The notes under the pieces are model-generated. The model made no database searches and was not told the DNA's origin. It saw nothing but the letters and a program-made list of their open reading frames with translations. Both the position numbers and the translations under genes were made by a program. From Candidatus Kryptoniota bacterium (lineage in GTDB: Bacteria > Bacteroidota > Ignavibacteria > Kryptoniales > JAKASW01), in assembly GCA_024641705.1 (NCBI GenBank), contig JAHECO010000002.1:134282-198281 (forward strand): a stretch of DNA of 64,000 nucleotides. The letters are read 5' to 3'. Every line of letters starts with the position of its first letter. Position 1 is the stretch's first letter. This document shows, one piece after another, positions 33,633 to 43,678 of this stretch.

Positions 33633-34522
33633 CAGTCGTTCCACTTCGGAGGGATCCAGCCGGCGCGCCTCGCATCCATCAGCTTCACAACTACGCTGCC
33701 GATGATCACGCTGACGTTTGCCCTGAGGGGGACCTCTGCCGAATCGGCGCTTATCCAGCCGGTAAAATTTCCCGTCACCCCGAAGAAGCCGGTAAAGAAT
33801 ATGTGCCCCGACATCTTGTAGGCTGTCAGCGGATAGTCGAACGCCGTAACGTCGCAGTCCTCTTTCTTTTCGTTAAGCGTAAGGTCAACCTTCGATCGGA
33901 CCGTATCTACGACGATCGGGATCGAAATTGATGTCCTGACTCCGTCGGCCACCCGGCTCGCCGCGCGGATGTAGTAGAAGAAACTCAGTCCGTCGGTATA
34001 CTCCTTGTCCAACGGCACCTGCGCCTGCTGAGTCACTTTCCCGTTCTCCGTCCGTTTCCAATCGATGACCCTCTTCTCAAAATCGAACTTGCACGACGTA
34101 TAGGACGAGTCGCCGCCGTCCCTCTGTATGTTCGAAGTGAAGAGACAGGTGAAGGTCCGCGCATTCTGGTAGGTATCGTAGGCTGCATGGAGGTTGACGA
34201 ACGGTATGCCGCTGTAGGAGTCGATGTAGGCTCTAACATGGTATGCGGGAATGCTGTCGTAGACGGTTCTGCCGAGGACCTGCATCCTCACCTTCCCTAT
34301 CTTGAAGAACAGATAGCTCGCTTCGTATGTCAGTTCCTCGCCTCCCTGCATAACGGAATCGGATTCTACCCAGCCGCTTTGCTTCATCCCTGATGTCAGC
34401 TCGTTGAAAATAGAAATTGCGTAGACGCTTCTCAGAACAAGGAGAGAGACGAGTACCGTCGCGACAGCGGCCGCAGCGATCCTTGCGATCTTCATTGCAA
34501 GCTTTCTTGAATCGAAACTCAT
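33632..34522 (-). CDS. DUF3108 family exported protein
   Basis: From ATG 34522 (MSFDSRKLAMKIARIAAAAV) the 296-residue product has an N-terminal membrane anchor or signal (VATVLVSLLVLRSVYAIS). A beta-rich domain follows: GEELTYEASYLFFKIGKVRM, DKEYTDGLSFFYYIR and a C-terminal GWISADSAEVPLRANV. This is the pattern of DUF3108 proteins, periplasmic proteins of unknown role found widely in Gram-negative bacteria. Its stop overlaps the carbonic anhydrase gene, so they form an operon with the MBL-fold gene. Confidence 0.8.
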   Translation of the reverse strand: MSFDSRKLAMKIARIAAAAVATVLVSLLVLRSVYAISIFNELTSGMKQSGWVESDSVMQGGEELTYEASYLFFKIGKVRMQVLGRTVYDSIPAYHVRAYIDSYSGIPFVNLHAAYDTYQNARTFTCLFTSNIQRDGGDSSYTSCKFDFEKRVIDWKRTENGKVTQQAQVPLDKEYTDGLSFFYYIRAASRVADGVRTSISIPIVVDTVRSKVDLTLNEKKEDCDVTAFDYPLTAYKMSGHIFFTGFFGVTGNFTGWISADSAEVPLRANVSVIIGSVVVKLMDARRAGWIPPKWND

Positions 34523-34792
34523 TTTGCTTTCACTTGGTCTGCTAACTTTCACGGGAATCGATTGCCTATGCGCCCTGCCGGACAATCTGAACGGGAAGGA
34601 TGCCGTTGGAATACCCGCATCACAACTGATGTCAAATGGGCCCCGGGCCTGATTTCCGAAATACTCGCATTGCTAATTTGACCGGCTTGCCCGCCTCTGC
34701 CGCAGAGTCCCGGCGCATACTCATGAAAACCTCGCGGCCCTGCAACAGGCCGGCTGCGGGACGCCGGCAGACAAACCGTATCCCTGCTACAT
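34523..34792. other. Gap between ctpA and DUF3108 genes
   Basis: These 270 bases separate two codirectional minus-strand genes. I see no ORF with coding character, no clear promoter and no terminator hairpin with a T-run. A promoter for the DUF3108 operon is expected here but not recognisable by eye. Confidence 0.3.
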
Positions 34793-36406
34793 TTATTCCA
34801 GGCCGGCTATCTGTTTCGCTTCCGGGAAAAGTGTCACGGCCTTCTGAAACTGGTTGTCGAGCGTCAGCACGACGCGGTACCAGCCGTCATTTCCCCAGAT
34901 GTTTCGGGCAATCTGCGCTTTCAAGAGCATCGAGACATACTTGGTGTTCTTGTCGTACTCTTCCCGGGTGATCTTGATACCGGCCTTTTCCGCCCGCGAA
35001 TAAATCTCGTCGAGCAGTTTATCGGTTACCTGGAATTCGCGGTTGAAGTTCTCCGCGCTCCCGTATTCCTTGCGAATCTTGTCCTGGTGCTGGCTGACAT
35101 GGTTGTCAACATATTCCAGGAATATCCTTTTCACCTGGAACTGGTAGATGAAGCCGGGGACTTTGCCCATCTTCACGATATAGTCGGGAGTTATCCCTCC
35201 GCCGCCGTAGACTTTCCTTCCGTCGGCGGTCTTGAATACCGGTCTGCCGGAGTCGCTTTCCAGTGTGTGCTCGAGGTTGGCCCCGGATTTTTCGCTGCTG
35301 TCAACCTCCATCGGTTCCATGAAATATTTCGCACGGTTCTTGCCGTAAGGACGTTGTATCAGCCGCCCGCTGGGCGTGTAGTAGCGCGCTATCGTGATCC
35401 TGACGGCCGAGCCGTCGTCCAGGCTGAACTGTCTCTGCACCAGCCCCTTTCCGAAAGTGGTTTCACCCACGACCAGTCCTCTGTCGAGATCCTGAATGGC
35501 GCCGGTGACTATCTCGCTTGCAGAGGCGGATCCGCCGTTCGCCAGAACGATCAGCGGTATCTTGTTGTAACTCCCGCCGCTGGACGTGAAGTATTCGTTC
35601 GATTCCGGGATCCGTCCTTTCGTATACACGATGGTCTTGCCTTTGGGAAGGAAGTCACTCGCTACATTGACGGCCTGGTCGAGCAGTCCGCCGGGATTAT
35701 CGCGCAGATCGAGGACAAGCTCCTTCATCCCCTGGGCTTTCAGCTTCGCCAGTGCATCTTCAAGCTCTTTTCCGGTCGTCTCGGAAAACCGGTTGACATA
35801 GACATAACCGACCTCACCGTTCACTATGAACGACGCGGTGACGGAGTACAGCGGTATCTTGTCGCGGATTATCTCAAACTCGAGAGGCTTATCCAGCCCG
35901 GCACGCACAACCGTAACGGTGACCTTTGTTCCCTTCGGGCCGCGAAGTTTCTTCTGCACCTCGTCGCGCGTGATCCCGACCGCAGACTTACTGTCTATGG
36001 CGATTATCTTGTCGCCGGCCTGAATCCCGACCAGCTCGCTGGGTCCGCCCGCGATCGGGGAGACAACGAGCAGCGTGTCGTTCACGACGTCGTATTCTAT
36101 TCCAACCCCGTCGAAAGATCCGCGGAAGTCCTCAGAAATCTGTCGCACATCTTTGGCCGGTATGTAAACCGAGTGCGGGTCGAGCTGACCCAGCAGACCG
36201 TTGATAGCCGCATCGACCAGCTTCTGCGTGTCGACGTTGTCGACGTAGTATTTGTCCGCAAGGCTGAGGACATCCTTAAACTTCTCTATCTGTTCATATA
36301 TGTTGTCGCCGCTGAAGACATTCTGTATCTGCGTACCGATCAGGATGCCGACCGCCATCAGGAGGATCGCGGCAGCCGTGGACAGCTTGCTCTTAAACAA
36401 CTTCAT
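34793..36406 (-). CDS. C-terminal processing peptidase, S41 family
   Basis: The 537-residue protein starts at ATG 36406 (MKLFKSKLSTAAAILLMAVG) with a signal-anchor. A PDZ domain follows (about 85-165; GGPSELVGIQAGDKIIAIDS), then the S41 protease domain with DLRDNPGGLLDQAVNVAS, the catalytic Ser in GGSASASEIVTGA and the Lys in GETTFGKGLVQ. CtpA-type proteases act in the periplasm on membrane and cell-wall enzymes. An extra ~150-residue C-terminal tail with helical segments (ITREEYDKNTKYVSMLLKAQ) is as in Bacteroidota homologues. A good promoter lies 100 bases upstream. Confidence 0.93.
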   Translation of the reverse strand: MKLFKSKLSTAAAILLMAVGILIGTQIQNVFSGDNIYEQIEKFKDVLSLADKYYVDNVDTQKLVDAAINGLLGQLDPHSVYIPAKDVRQISEDFRGSFDGVGIEYDVVNDTLLVVSPIAGGPSELVGIQAGDKIIAIDSKSAVGITRDEVQKKLRGPKGTKVTVTVVRAGLDKPLEFEIIRDKIPLYSVTASFIVNGEVGYVYVNRFSETTGKELEDALAKLKAQGMKELVLDLRDNPGGLLDQAVNVASDFLPKGKTIVYTKGRIPESNEYFTSSGGSYNKIPLIVLANGGSASASEIVTGAIQDLDRGLVVGETTFGKGLVQRQFSLDDGSAVRITIARYYTPSGRLIQRPYGKNRAKYFMEPMEVDSSEKSGANLEHTLESDSGRPVFKTADGRKVYGGGGITPDYIVKMGKVPGFIYQFQVKRIFLEYVDNHVSQHQDKIRKEYGSAENFNREFQVTDKLLDEIYSRAEKAGIKITREEYDKNTKYVSMLLKAQIARNIWGNDGWYRVVLTLDNQFQKAVTLFPEAKQIAGLE

Positions 36407-36506
36407 TTCTGTTCCTTTCAAGGATTGCCACCGCCTTTCTGAAGACTTCGAGCTCATTCATTCTAAGGCCAATTTTCCGGTGAGGGGCGATACCGACAAC
36501 CAAATG

Positions 36507-36535
36507 AATATAAAACAACCTATTTCCCACAACAA
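36507..36535 (-). promoter_or_regulatory. Promoter of the S41 peptidase gene
   Basis: Minus-strand TTGTTG (36535-36530) and TATATT (36512-36507) with a 17-base spacer, about 100 bases before ATG 36406 and in the only intergenic gap on that side. Confidence 0.55.
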
Positions 36536-36600
36536 GGAACACGTGACAGAAGGCACAAATTTCACACCCTTACTAAACTGATGAGGATGAAGAGGACCGC

Positions 36601-38727
36601 CTACCCCTGCCTTACCCTTCCGAGGGTCAGCTTGAACTCCAGCCCGAATTCCTTCTCGAGCTCGAACCTGGAATGAAGGAAGATGACAGAGCTCTGATAT
36701 ACTCTTTCAAAACCGGCTTCCGAGAGGGAAACTGTCTCGATTGGGAACCTCCACAGAGTAAGCGGTTTGTCGACTTCGACAGTAGCCTGCAGGCCCTGCC
36801 ATTCGTCCGATACAGAAACGAAGGTGACCTCATCCGTCGAACCCGTGCTTCTCAGCCGGGGATCCGCCGGCTTCGAGTCGTTGATCCTGTAATACCTGTC
36901 GTGCGCATCTCCCGCCATGAGGCCGAAGTTGAACTCGACACCGAAGTCCACTCCAACGGGCGAGGTTCCGAGATTGACGACCTTATAGCCGCACATTATC
37001 GTTCCGGAGCTTTCTTTGAACTCGAATGTCTTCGTTACCCTGACGGGGGCGGGTCTGTCGCCGCCGATCTTTCCGTCCCTCGTGAACTGAAGGATGGCCC
37101 TGCCGTTCTTGTGAGATATCTTTTTCAGGTAAGGTTGATCCACGAAATCGCCGAGCTCCGGGTATTTGGCGGCGGCAAACTCATCGAGCGTCGTATCGCC
37201 GATGAAATGGTCAATGAAAGAGGCGTGCCTGTACCAGTCGTAGTTGAGAAGCTTCTCCAGCCCCGCCTCCTTGGAAGCCACAATGTCGTGGATGCTGAGA
37301 ACCTCGCGGTCCTTCGAGTCCGCTCCCGACGCGCGTCTCAGCTTGTCGTGGTAGCCTTCGGGACGCCTGCTGAGGATATCGAGGAAGTTGAAGGGTATAG
37401 GTTTGTAATCCAGCTCGAACATCGCCGCGCCGACCTCCGGCATGAAATAGGCGTCGAGTGTGTTAGTCTCGACAAGGACTTCATTCGAGCCGTCCATATC
37501 GAAATCTTCCGGCGTAACGGTAAGCTTCGGTTTGCGCTCGATCTTGTCCAGAGCAGTTTCGGCCTGGACGAGGCTCTTGTACACCGGGTAGCGCAGGTTC
37601 GGAAGGTATAGTCCGCCAAAAACCCCGTGCCAGTACGGGTCGTTGCATTGCGCTGCCCACACCTTGTCGAGCGCACTATCCAGCGCGGCGCTCTTGTGCT
37701 TGACCGAGTGTGCCCGTTCGGAAAGCCTTATCATTTTCTTGTGAATGTTGTTCACTTCGGGATATTTCGCCAGGAAATTTCTCCAATAACCGCCGCGCAC
37801 GAACTCTTCGTAGTTCTCGAACAGGTCGGCGGCTTTTAACTTCTTTTCAAATTCCTCGTACTTCCTGAAAAGTTCTTCCGGCAGAGCCCATTGGAGCATC
37901 TCCGCGTACGAAGCGTTCTGCAGGTAGACGCGGCCGATAGGTTTCACTTTGTCGAGCACTTCCGAGAAGTGAACGATGTTAATCCAGTCCGAATTATCCT
38001 CCAGGGCCTTCAGGAAATCCGCCAGCCAGCCGTCTTCGTACACGTGCTTGTGAGTGTGCGGCCAAACTCCGAATTTTTCGCCGTCGTCGGCGTATACCGC
38101 GATTCTCGAACCGTCTTCGCTGGCGATTGACCGGAGATACTCGACAGTTTTCCCGACAGGCTGGAAAGGGATCGTATACCTCATCGTTTTGCTGATCGGG
38201 AATACGTTGAGCATCTTTCCCTGTTCCTCGGTGACATAGTATCCGAGAAGGTTCTCGTCCTTGAGCCCGACGTACTTGAAATGAGTATCGTCTATCGTCA
38301 CCCACCTCACGCCGCACTCGGCTATCGGCTTCACGATATGCTGTTCCCAGACCCGCTCGGCGAGCCACATCCCGGTGGGGACCGTGCGGAAGTTCTTCCT
38401 TATATAGTCGTTAAGCTTCTGAATCTGCCCTACCTTGTCCTTGTCCGGAATCACGGCGAGGATCGGCTCATAGAAACCGCCCGTCATCATCTGGAGCTGT
38501 CCGGACTTGACAAGCGCCCTGAGCTGCACGAAGATCTCGGCGTGGTGCTTCTTGAGCCATTCGAGGAGGTACCCGGTGTAGTGCTGCGAGACCTTCACCT
38601 TCGGAAACCTGGCAAGCACGTCGAGAAACGGCTTGTACGATTTCCGGTAGGCTTCTTCCAGCACATGGTCGAAGTTGCCGATGGGCTGGTGGTTGTGGAT
38701 ACCCAGGACAAGGTTGATCGTCTTCAA
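36601..38727 (-). CDS. GH57 glycoside hydrolase (4-alpha-glucanotransferase/alpha-amylase type)
   Basis: The 708-residue cytoplasmic enzyme has GH57 motifs in order: GIHNHQPIGNF (motif 1, about 9-19), GGFYEPILAVIP (motif 2, about 83), WLAERVWEQ with the nucleophile Glu near 124, and YADDGEKFGVWPHT with the acid Asp near 214-215. The C-terminal half has the DUF1925/DUF1926-like beta regions typical of the T. litoralis glucanotransferase group. It should rearrange or hydrolyse alpha-1,4-glucan (starch or glycogen). It follows lysS by 17 bases, which suggests cotranscription without a functional link. No signal peptide is seen. Confidence 0.92.
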   Translation of the reverse strand: MKTINLVLGIHNHQPIGNFDHVLEEAYRKSYKPFLDVLARFPKVKVSQHYTGYLLEWLKKHHAEIFVQLRALVKSGQLQMMTGGFYEPILAVIPDKDKVGQIQKLNDYIRKNFRTVPTGMWLAERVWEQHIVKPIAECGVRWVTIDDTHFKYVGLKDENLLGYYVTEEQGKMLNVFPISKTMRYTIPFQPVGKTVEYLRSIASEDGSRIAVYADDGEKFGVWPHTHKHVYEDGWLADFLKALEDNSDWINIVHFSEVLDKVKPIGRVYLQNASYAEMLQWALPEELFRKYEEFEKKLKAADLFENYEEFVRGGYWRNFLAKYPEVNNIHKKMIRLSERAHSVKHKSAALDSALDKVWAAQCNDPYWHGVFGGLYLPNLRYPVYKSLVQAETALDKIERKPKLTVTPEDFDMDGSNEVLVETNTLDAYFMPEVGAAMFELDYKPIPFNFLDILSRRPEGYHDKLRRASGADSKDREVLSIHDIVASKEAGLEKLLNYDWYRHASFIDHFIGDTTLDEFAAAKYPELGDFVDQPYLKKISHKNGRAILQFTRDGKIGGDRPAPVRVTKTFEFKESSGTIMCGYKVVNLGTSPVGVDFGVEFNFGLMAGDAHDRYYRINDSKPADPRLRSTGSTDEVTFVSVSDEWQGLQATVEVDKPLTLWRFPIETVSLSEAGFERVYQSSVIFLHSRFELEKEFGLEFKLTLGRVRQG

Positions 38728-38744
38728 TTGGTGTTTTCTTTCTG

Positions 38745-40280
38745 CTATTTTTCCGGTTTCATTTGTGGGAAGAAGATGACATCGCGTATGGAATCACGGT
38801 CTGTAAGGACCATAGTGAGGCGATCGATCCCGACACCGAGTCCGGCCGTCGGGGGCATACCGTATTCGAGGGCGCGCAGGAAGTCCTCGTCGACGACCAT
38901 CGCTTCCTCGTCGCCGCGGGCCTTGAGCCGTGCCTGATCCTCGAACCGAGATCTCTGGTCGAGCGGATCGTTCAGCTCGCTGAAGGCGTTCGCAAGCTCG
39001 TGTCCGTTGCACATCAGCTCGAATCTCTCCACCAGCCCGGGCTTCGAGCGGTGCCGCTTGGCCAGGGGAGACATCTCGACCGGGTAATCGGTAATGAAGG
39101 TGGGCTGGATAAGCTTGGGCTCCACGAGCTCCGAGAATATCGCATCTATGATCTTGCCGGCGCCCATAGACAGATCGACTTCCACGTGATGCTTCTTGGC
39201 GATCGCGGATAGGTCTCCTTCGGACTTCCCGGCGAGTTCCTCACCCGTCACCTCTCTTATCGAGTCGAGCATCGTGATCCTCTTCCAAGGCGGGGTGAAG
39301 TCGATTTCGTTTTTCCCGACCTTAACTTTCGCACCGCCCGTCACGGCGAGAGCAACGAAGTGGATGAGGCGCTCCACGAGTTCCATCATCCAGTTGTAAT
39401 CCTTGTACGGGACATAAAGCTCCAGCATCGTGAACTCGGGGTTGTGCGACTTGTCCATCCCCTCGTTTCTGAAATCCTTCCCGATTTCATAGACACCCTC
39501 GAAGCCGCCGACTATAAGCCGCTTGAGATACAGCTCGTCCGAGATGCGGAGATAAAAATCGAAGTCGAGCGCGTTATGGTGGGTCGTGAAAGGCCTGGCC
39601 GCGGCGCCGCCGTAAATCGGTTGAAGCGCCGGCGTTTCGACTTCCAGGTACCCCTTCTCGTCGAGGAATTTTCTGACCGAGCTGACGACCTTCGCTCTCT
39701 TGACAAACACTTCGCGGACATCCGGGTTTACTACGAGGTCGACGTACCGCTGGCGGTATCTCAGCTCTTTGTCGGAAAAAGGATCGTAGACGGTTTTGTT
39801 GCCCTGTTCATCCACCTTCTCCTTCACGACCGGAAGCGGGCGCACCGATTTCGAGAGCAGCTCAAGACTCTTCGCATGGATCGATACCTCGCCGGTCTTC
39901 GTCCGGAAGACCGTCCCTTTCACCCCCACGATGTCGCCGATGTCCATCAGTTTGAACTGGTCGTATGCGCTCCCTATGTCGTCGCGCTTCAGGTAGATCT
40001 GCATCTTCCCCTTCGAGTCTCTGATGTGACAGAAGGAGGCCTTTCCCATCCGGCGGAGCGATACTATTCTTCCGGCGACGGAAGCGTCCGAGGGAGGAGC
40101 ATCGTCCTTGAACGACGCCAGTATGTCCGACGAATAGCTGTCCACGTCGAAGCTGTAGGCGTAAGGATTGACGCCGAGCTTCTTGAGCTCTTCCAGTTCC
40201 TCCAGCCGGCGTTTTATCAGTTCGTTCTGTTCCTGCTCGAACGACTCTCTTTTGGAGAGACGGTCTTCGTGTTCGTTCAA
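38745..40280 (-). CDS. lysS: Lysyl-tRNA synthetase, class II
   Basis: The 511-residue enzyme attaches lysine to tRNA-Lys. It has an N-terminal OB-fold anticodon-binding domain ([20 protein letters not shown], about 70-90). The class II core has motif 2 [18 protein letters not shown] (about 270) and motif 3 [20 protein letters not shown] near the end. The N-terminus carries a charged extension ([20 protein letters not shown]). It starts four bases inside the end of rsmG. Confidence 0.97.
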   Translation of the reverse strand: MNEHEDRLSKRESFEQEQNELIKRRLEELEELKKLGVNPYAYSFDVDSYSSDILASFKDDAPPSDASVAGRIVSLRRMGKASFCHIRDSKGKMQIYLKRDDIGSAYDQFKLMDIGDIVGVKGTVFRTKTGEVSIHAKSLELLSKSVRPLPVVKEKVDEQGNKTVYDPFSDKELRYRQRYVDLVVNPDVREVFVKRAKVVSSVRKFLDEKGYLEVETPALQPIYGGAAARPFTTHHNALDFDFYLRISDELYLKRLIVGGFEGVYEIGKDFRNEGMDKSHNPEFTMLELYVPYKDYNWMMELVERLIHFVALAVTGGAKVKVGKNEIDFTPPWKRITMLDSIREVTGEELAGKSEGDLSAIAKKHHVEVDLSMGAGKIIDAIFSELVEPKLIQPTFITDYPVEMSPLAKRHRSKPGLVERFELMCNGHELANAFSELNDPLDQRSRFEDQARLKARGDEEAMVVDEDFLRALEYGMPPTAGLGVGIDRLTMVLTDRDSIRDVIFFPQMKPEK

Positions 40281-40993
40281 TTCTTTCTCCCGAGCGGTAC
40301 TTCTTTATAGCTTATCAATACCAATTTCTTTTCTTTGTTATAGATTTCATCCATACCCTGGAAGGTCATCTCGGACACCGACACGAAATCGACAGATTTC
40401 AGATTTCGTGTGTGCCTCAGCTCGACTTCGAACTCGCCGCCCTTCAGAACGATCAGCGTTCCCGAGGGGATTGTATCGCCTTCAGCGGTCTGTCCACTTT
40501 TCAAGAATCCGTGCGACCATTTGACAACCTCATCCAACTTCCCTGCCGCACGACTCACAACATAATCAAAATGCCCCTTAAATTCATCTCTTTTCGACAA
40601 TTCCTCGGCTCTGCCGGTGAGAACCCTGGCAGAATCGAATTGCATTTCCTTCAAAATAGATGATACTGCCGCAGTCTTCTTGGCAATCGAGTCAAGTAGC
40701 GTAAGCCTCATCTCTTCATATATAATAAGGATCGGTATACCAGGTAAACCCCCTCCCGTGCCGAGGTCAAGCATCGAGGCATCGCTATTCAGCCTCCTTG
40801 TGAAGAGAAAAGATATCGAGTTAAGTGCGTGATTGGGATAGAAGTTCTCTTCGTCTTTCCGTGATATGAGGTTGAGCTGCCTGTTCGCCGCAAGGAGCAG
40901 CCGGCGGTAAGTCTCGAACCTTGACGCCTGGTCGTCCCGAAGCTTCAGACCGTTTGCGGCACAGATTTCGACGAACCAGTCTATGCCCTTCAT
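40277..40993 (-). CDS. rsmG: 16S rRNA (guanine-527 N7)-methyltransferase
   Basis: The 238-residue Rossmann methyltransferase shows the RsmG N-terminus ([20 protein letters not shown]), the SAM-binding motif [20 protein letters not shown] (about 83-102) and [20 protein letters not shown]. It methylates G527 in the 530 loop of 16S rRNA; loss gives low-level streptomycin resistance in other bacteria. In many genomes it sits near gidA or parA, but here it leads lysS and the GH57 gene. Confidence 0.95.
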   Translation of the reverse strand: MKGIDWFVEICAANGLKLRDDQASRFETYRRLLLAANRQLNLISRKDEENFYPNHALNSISFLFTRRLNSDASMLDLGTGGGLPGIPILIIYEEMRLTLLDSIAKKTAAVSSILKEMQFDSARVLTGRAEELSKRDEFKGHFDYVVSRAAGKLDEVVKWSHGFLKSGQTAEGDTIPSGTLIVLKGGEFEVELRHTRNLKSVDFVSVSEMTFQGMDEIYNKEKKLVLISYKEVPLGRKN

Positions 40994-41144
40994 TCTATCG
41001 AATGGAGAATGTGAATGTGCGCGCGTGCCAGGCTAATCCGGTCGGCCGGGACTGCCGGCCCGCGGTGTGGTTTGATGAAGACTTCTGTAAATCGGCACTG
41101 AGTGCAGGTTATGGCTCGTGGCCCCGCCAGTTCCGCCTCGCTCA

Positions 41145-41900
41145 TCAGGCATCGGTCAACCCGACGAGCTTTCGCAGGCCCGACACTTCCTTCCTTGTCA
41201 GGTTGCGCCAGCCGCCGCGCTGAAGTCCGTGGTGGTTCAATCCGGCGTAAGAGTATCTGTCCAGCTGGAGGACTCTTATCTCTATCGACTCGAAGATGCG
41301 CTTGACGAGATGGTGCTTCCCCTCGTGGACCGAGATGCCCACTTCCATCCCGCTGCTTTCGGGAAGGACGTAGATGTCGTCCGGAACGGTGACCGAGCTG
41401 TCGATCATAACTCCCTTTTTCAGCTTTGCCAGCTCGCGTTCTCTGATCGGCCGATCGAGCGTCGCCTTGTACACCTTCAGGACCCCGTGTTTCGGGTGCA
41501 TCAGGCGGTTGGCGAGTTCACCGTCGTTGGTCAGAAGAAGCACGCCGGTCGTGTTGCGGTCCAGCCTTCCCACCGGGTAAACACGTTCGCGCACCTTGAC
41601 TACGTCGAGGACACCCCGTCTTCCTTTTTCATCATGGACCGTCGTAACGGCATCCTTCGGTTTGTTCAGGATTATGTACACCAAGCGCGCTACGGTTCTC
41701 ACCCCGCGGCCGTCGACATCCACCTTATCTTTTGTCGGATCGATCTTCGTACCGAGTTCCCTGATGACCCTGCCGTTCACTTTGACTCTTCCTGCCGAGA
41801 TCATCTCGTCCGCCTTGCGCCTCGAGGCGACGCCGGACGCCGACAGATGTTTGTTGAGCCTTACGAGTCCCCGATCCACGCGCGTATTATTCTTTTCCAT
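41145..41900 (-). CDS. rRNA pseudouridine synthase, RluB/RsuA family
   Basis: From ATG 41900 (MEKNNTRVDRGLVRLNKHLS) the 251-residue protein has an S4 RNA-binding domain (VRLNKHLSASGVASRRKADE). The catalytic domain follows with the active-site Asp in VYPVGRLDRNTTGVLLLTND and the later VHEGKHHLVKRIFESI. The pattern fits RluB/RsuA-type enzymes acting on 23S or 16S rRNA. rluB commonly follows scpA-scpB, as here. The start lies 14 bases inside scpB. Confidence 0.93.
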   Translation of the reverse strand: MEKNNTRVDRGLVRLNKHLSASGVASRRKADEMISAGRVKVNGRVIRELGTKIDPTKDKVDVDGRGVRTVARLVYIILNKPKDAVTTVHDEKGRRGVLDVVKVRERVYPVGRLDRNTTGVLLLTNDGELANRLMHPKHGVLKVYKATLDRPIRERELAKLKKGVMIDSSVTVPDDIYVLPESSGMEVGISVHEGKHHLVKRIFESIEIRVLQLDRYSYAGLNHHGLQRGGWRNLTRKEVSGLRKLVGLTDA

Positions 41901-42945
41901 TGTCTGAAGGCGTCTCTGGGTTTGGTTCGGGGCCTGACGCGGGTTCTGCGGATAACGACTCGCCGAGGGCCGTGATCTCGAGCTGGATGGATTCCTCGGC
42001 ACCCCTGCTCTTTATTTCCTTTATGATCTCTTCGATCTCGCGAAGTTTCGGCAGGTCTTCGAGATTCTTCAGCGTAAATATCTTCAGAAATTTCTGCGTG
42101 GTACCGTACAGCAGCGGGCGTCCGACCGTTTCCGCGCGGCCGACAACCGTCACGATTTCCTTCTCGAGGAGGTTGTGAAGAACGTAGTCCACGTTGACTC
42201 CACGTATCGATTCGATCTCCGGCTTGGTGATAGGCTGCTTGTACGCGATTATTGCCACCGTCTCCAGTGCCGAATTCGTGAGCTTGCGCTTCGACCTCTC
42301 CTTGAACAGGTTTGAAACCCACTGTGCCATGTCCTTCCGGGTGGCATACTGAAACCCGTTGGCAATCTCGACTATATGGAATCCGCTGTTGTCCGAGTCG
42401 TACTTCGCGTTCAGAGCACTGATGCGGGCCGTTATCATGTCGGGATTGACGCGGCCAAATGTGTGAGCAGCGTCGAGCACGGACTTTATAGCGGCTACCG
42501 GCAACGGTTCATCCGAGGCAAATACTATAGACTCTATGATATGAGCGAGGTCGTCGACAACCTCTTCCCTGGCAGGGTTTTCCACTTCAGAACCGTTTTC
42601 TCCCTCGCCGACAATTTCTTCCAGATCGTCAAGCGGGAAATCGGAAGACGTACCGTTCTCCGGCGCCCCCTCGGCCCGGATCGACTCTTCTTCACCTGCG
42701 GGCTCACCCACATCCGGGTCTCCTGAAGAGACACTTCCCTCTTCACCTGAACGGGAGACATTGTCGTCTGAAACCCCGGAGAACTCCCCGGAAGGCTCTT
42801 CATGCGCGTCTTCCGGCGTCACCGGATTCTCCGCATCGGGATGGCGCCCGGCTTCCCCGGACATCTCCGTCCCGTTCTCTTCGGGATTGTTTTTCTCCTC
42901 GAAATCCTCTTTATCTTCAGGGGAGTTCTGATCCTGCTCCGACAT
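41887..42945 (-). CDS. scpB: Segregation and condensation protein B with long acidic N-terminal extension
   Basis: The 352-residue protein has a normal ScpB core of two winged helices from about residue 130 (DDLAHIIESIVFASDEPLPV, then NSALETVAIIAYKQPITKPE and VNVDYVLHNLLEKEIVTVVG). It is the kleisin-associated part of the SMC-ScpAB complex. Before the core lie ~130 residues very rich in Glu, Asp, Ser, Gly and Pro, and a short Pro/Glu tail ends the protein. ScpB is usually ~180-250 residues. The acidic stretch overlaps the end of scpA by 29 bases. The ATG at 42945 is the first in frame. Confidence 0.92.
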   Translation of the reverse strand: MSEQDQNSPEDKEDFEEKNNPEENGTEMSGEAGRHPDAENPVTPEDAHEEPSGEFSGVSDDNVSRSGEEGSVSSGDPDVGEPAGEEESIRAEGAPENGTSSDFPLDDLEEIVGEGENGSEVENPAREEVVDDLAHIIESIVFASDEPLPVAAIKSVLDAAHTFGRVNPDMITARISALNAKYDSDNSGFHIVEIANGFQYATRKDMAQWVSNLFKERSKRKLTNSALETVAIIAYKQPITKPEIESIRGVNVDYVLHNLLEKEIVTVVGRAETVGRPLLYGTTQKFLKIFTLKNLEDLPKLREIEEIIKEIKSRGAEESIQLEITALGESLSAEPASGPEPNPETPSDNGKE

Positions 42946-43678
42946 TATCCTCCTCTACTGTTTCGTATTTTGAGATTATAAAATCGTTGAATCCGCCGCC
43001 TGTCTTCACGCGCAGGATATTTCGCTTGATCAGCTCGAGCAGCGCTATAAATGTAACGACAAGCCTGATCCTTTCGTGGATCCCCACGGCAATTTCGAGA
43101 AAATGCAGGGCCGGCTTGTCTTCCACAGCGGCGACGAGGAAATCGATCTGCTCCTCGATCGTGACGTTCAATCGCTGAATGTTGTGGTACGGCGTCGTTT
43201 CGAGCCTGTCCATGGCGTGCTTGAATGCGGTTATGAGGTCGATGAGCGTCGCGTTCTTCAGCTGATCGTCTTCGGGAGTGACAAACTGTCTCTCGTCTTG
43301 TTTGAAGTAAGTGCGGTAGAACAGCTTGCTCCCATCTTCCTCGAGGTGCCCGAAGTTCCGCGAAGCTTCTTTGAACCTCGCGTACTCAGCGAGTCTGTCG
43401 GCAAGCTCTTTGCGGGGATCGTCCTCGATGAGCTCCTCTATTCCCTCCTCGTGAGGGAGAAGCATTCTCACCTTGATCTGCATGAGCGTCGCGGCCATGA
43501 CGATGAACTCGCCCGCGATCTCAAGGTCGAGCATCTCGATATAATGCACGTAGTCCAGGAATTCCCGTGTGATCCGGGCTATCGGGATATCATATATATC
43601 GAGCTGGTCACGCTTGATGAAGAAAAGGAGGAGGTCGAGAGGACCTTCGAAATCGTTAAGCTTTACCCTGTAAGTCAT
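42917..43678 (-). CDS. scpA: Segregation and condensation protein A
   Basis: The 253-residue kleisin of the bacterial condensin begins MTYRVKLNDFEGPLDLLLFF, the ScpA hallmark. It continues with YDIPIARITREFLDYVH and, at the C-terminus, IRLVVTFIALLELIKRN (winged helix that binds the SMC head). It bridges SMC heads and recruits ScpB for chromosome compaction. It starts four bases inside trpS (ATGA) and overlaps scpB by 29 bases. Confidence 0.95.
   Translation of the reverse strand: MTYRVKLNDFEGPLDLLLFFIKRDQLDIYDIPIARITREFLDYVHYIEMLDLEIAGEFIVMAATLMQIKVRMLLPHEEGIEELIEDDPRKELADRLAEYARFKEASRNFGHLEEDGSKLFYRTYFKQDERQFVTPEDDQLKNATLIDLITAFKHAMDRLETTPYHNIQRLNVTIEEQIDFLVAAVEDKPALHFLEIAVGIHERIRLVVTFIALLELIKRNILRVKTGGGFNDFIISKYETVEEDNVGAGSELP

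Noticed and set aside
35087-36442. 451-codon plus-strand frame opposite the S41 peptidase
   Set aside because: The minus-strand frame has a full PDZ-S41 protease with catalytic Ser and Lys; the plus-strand frame is its shadow.
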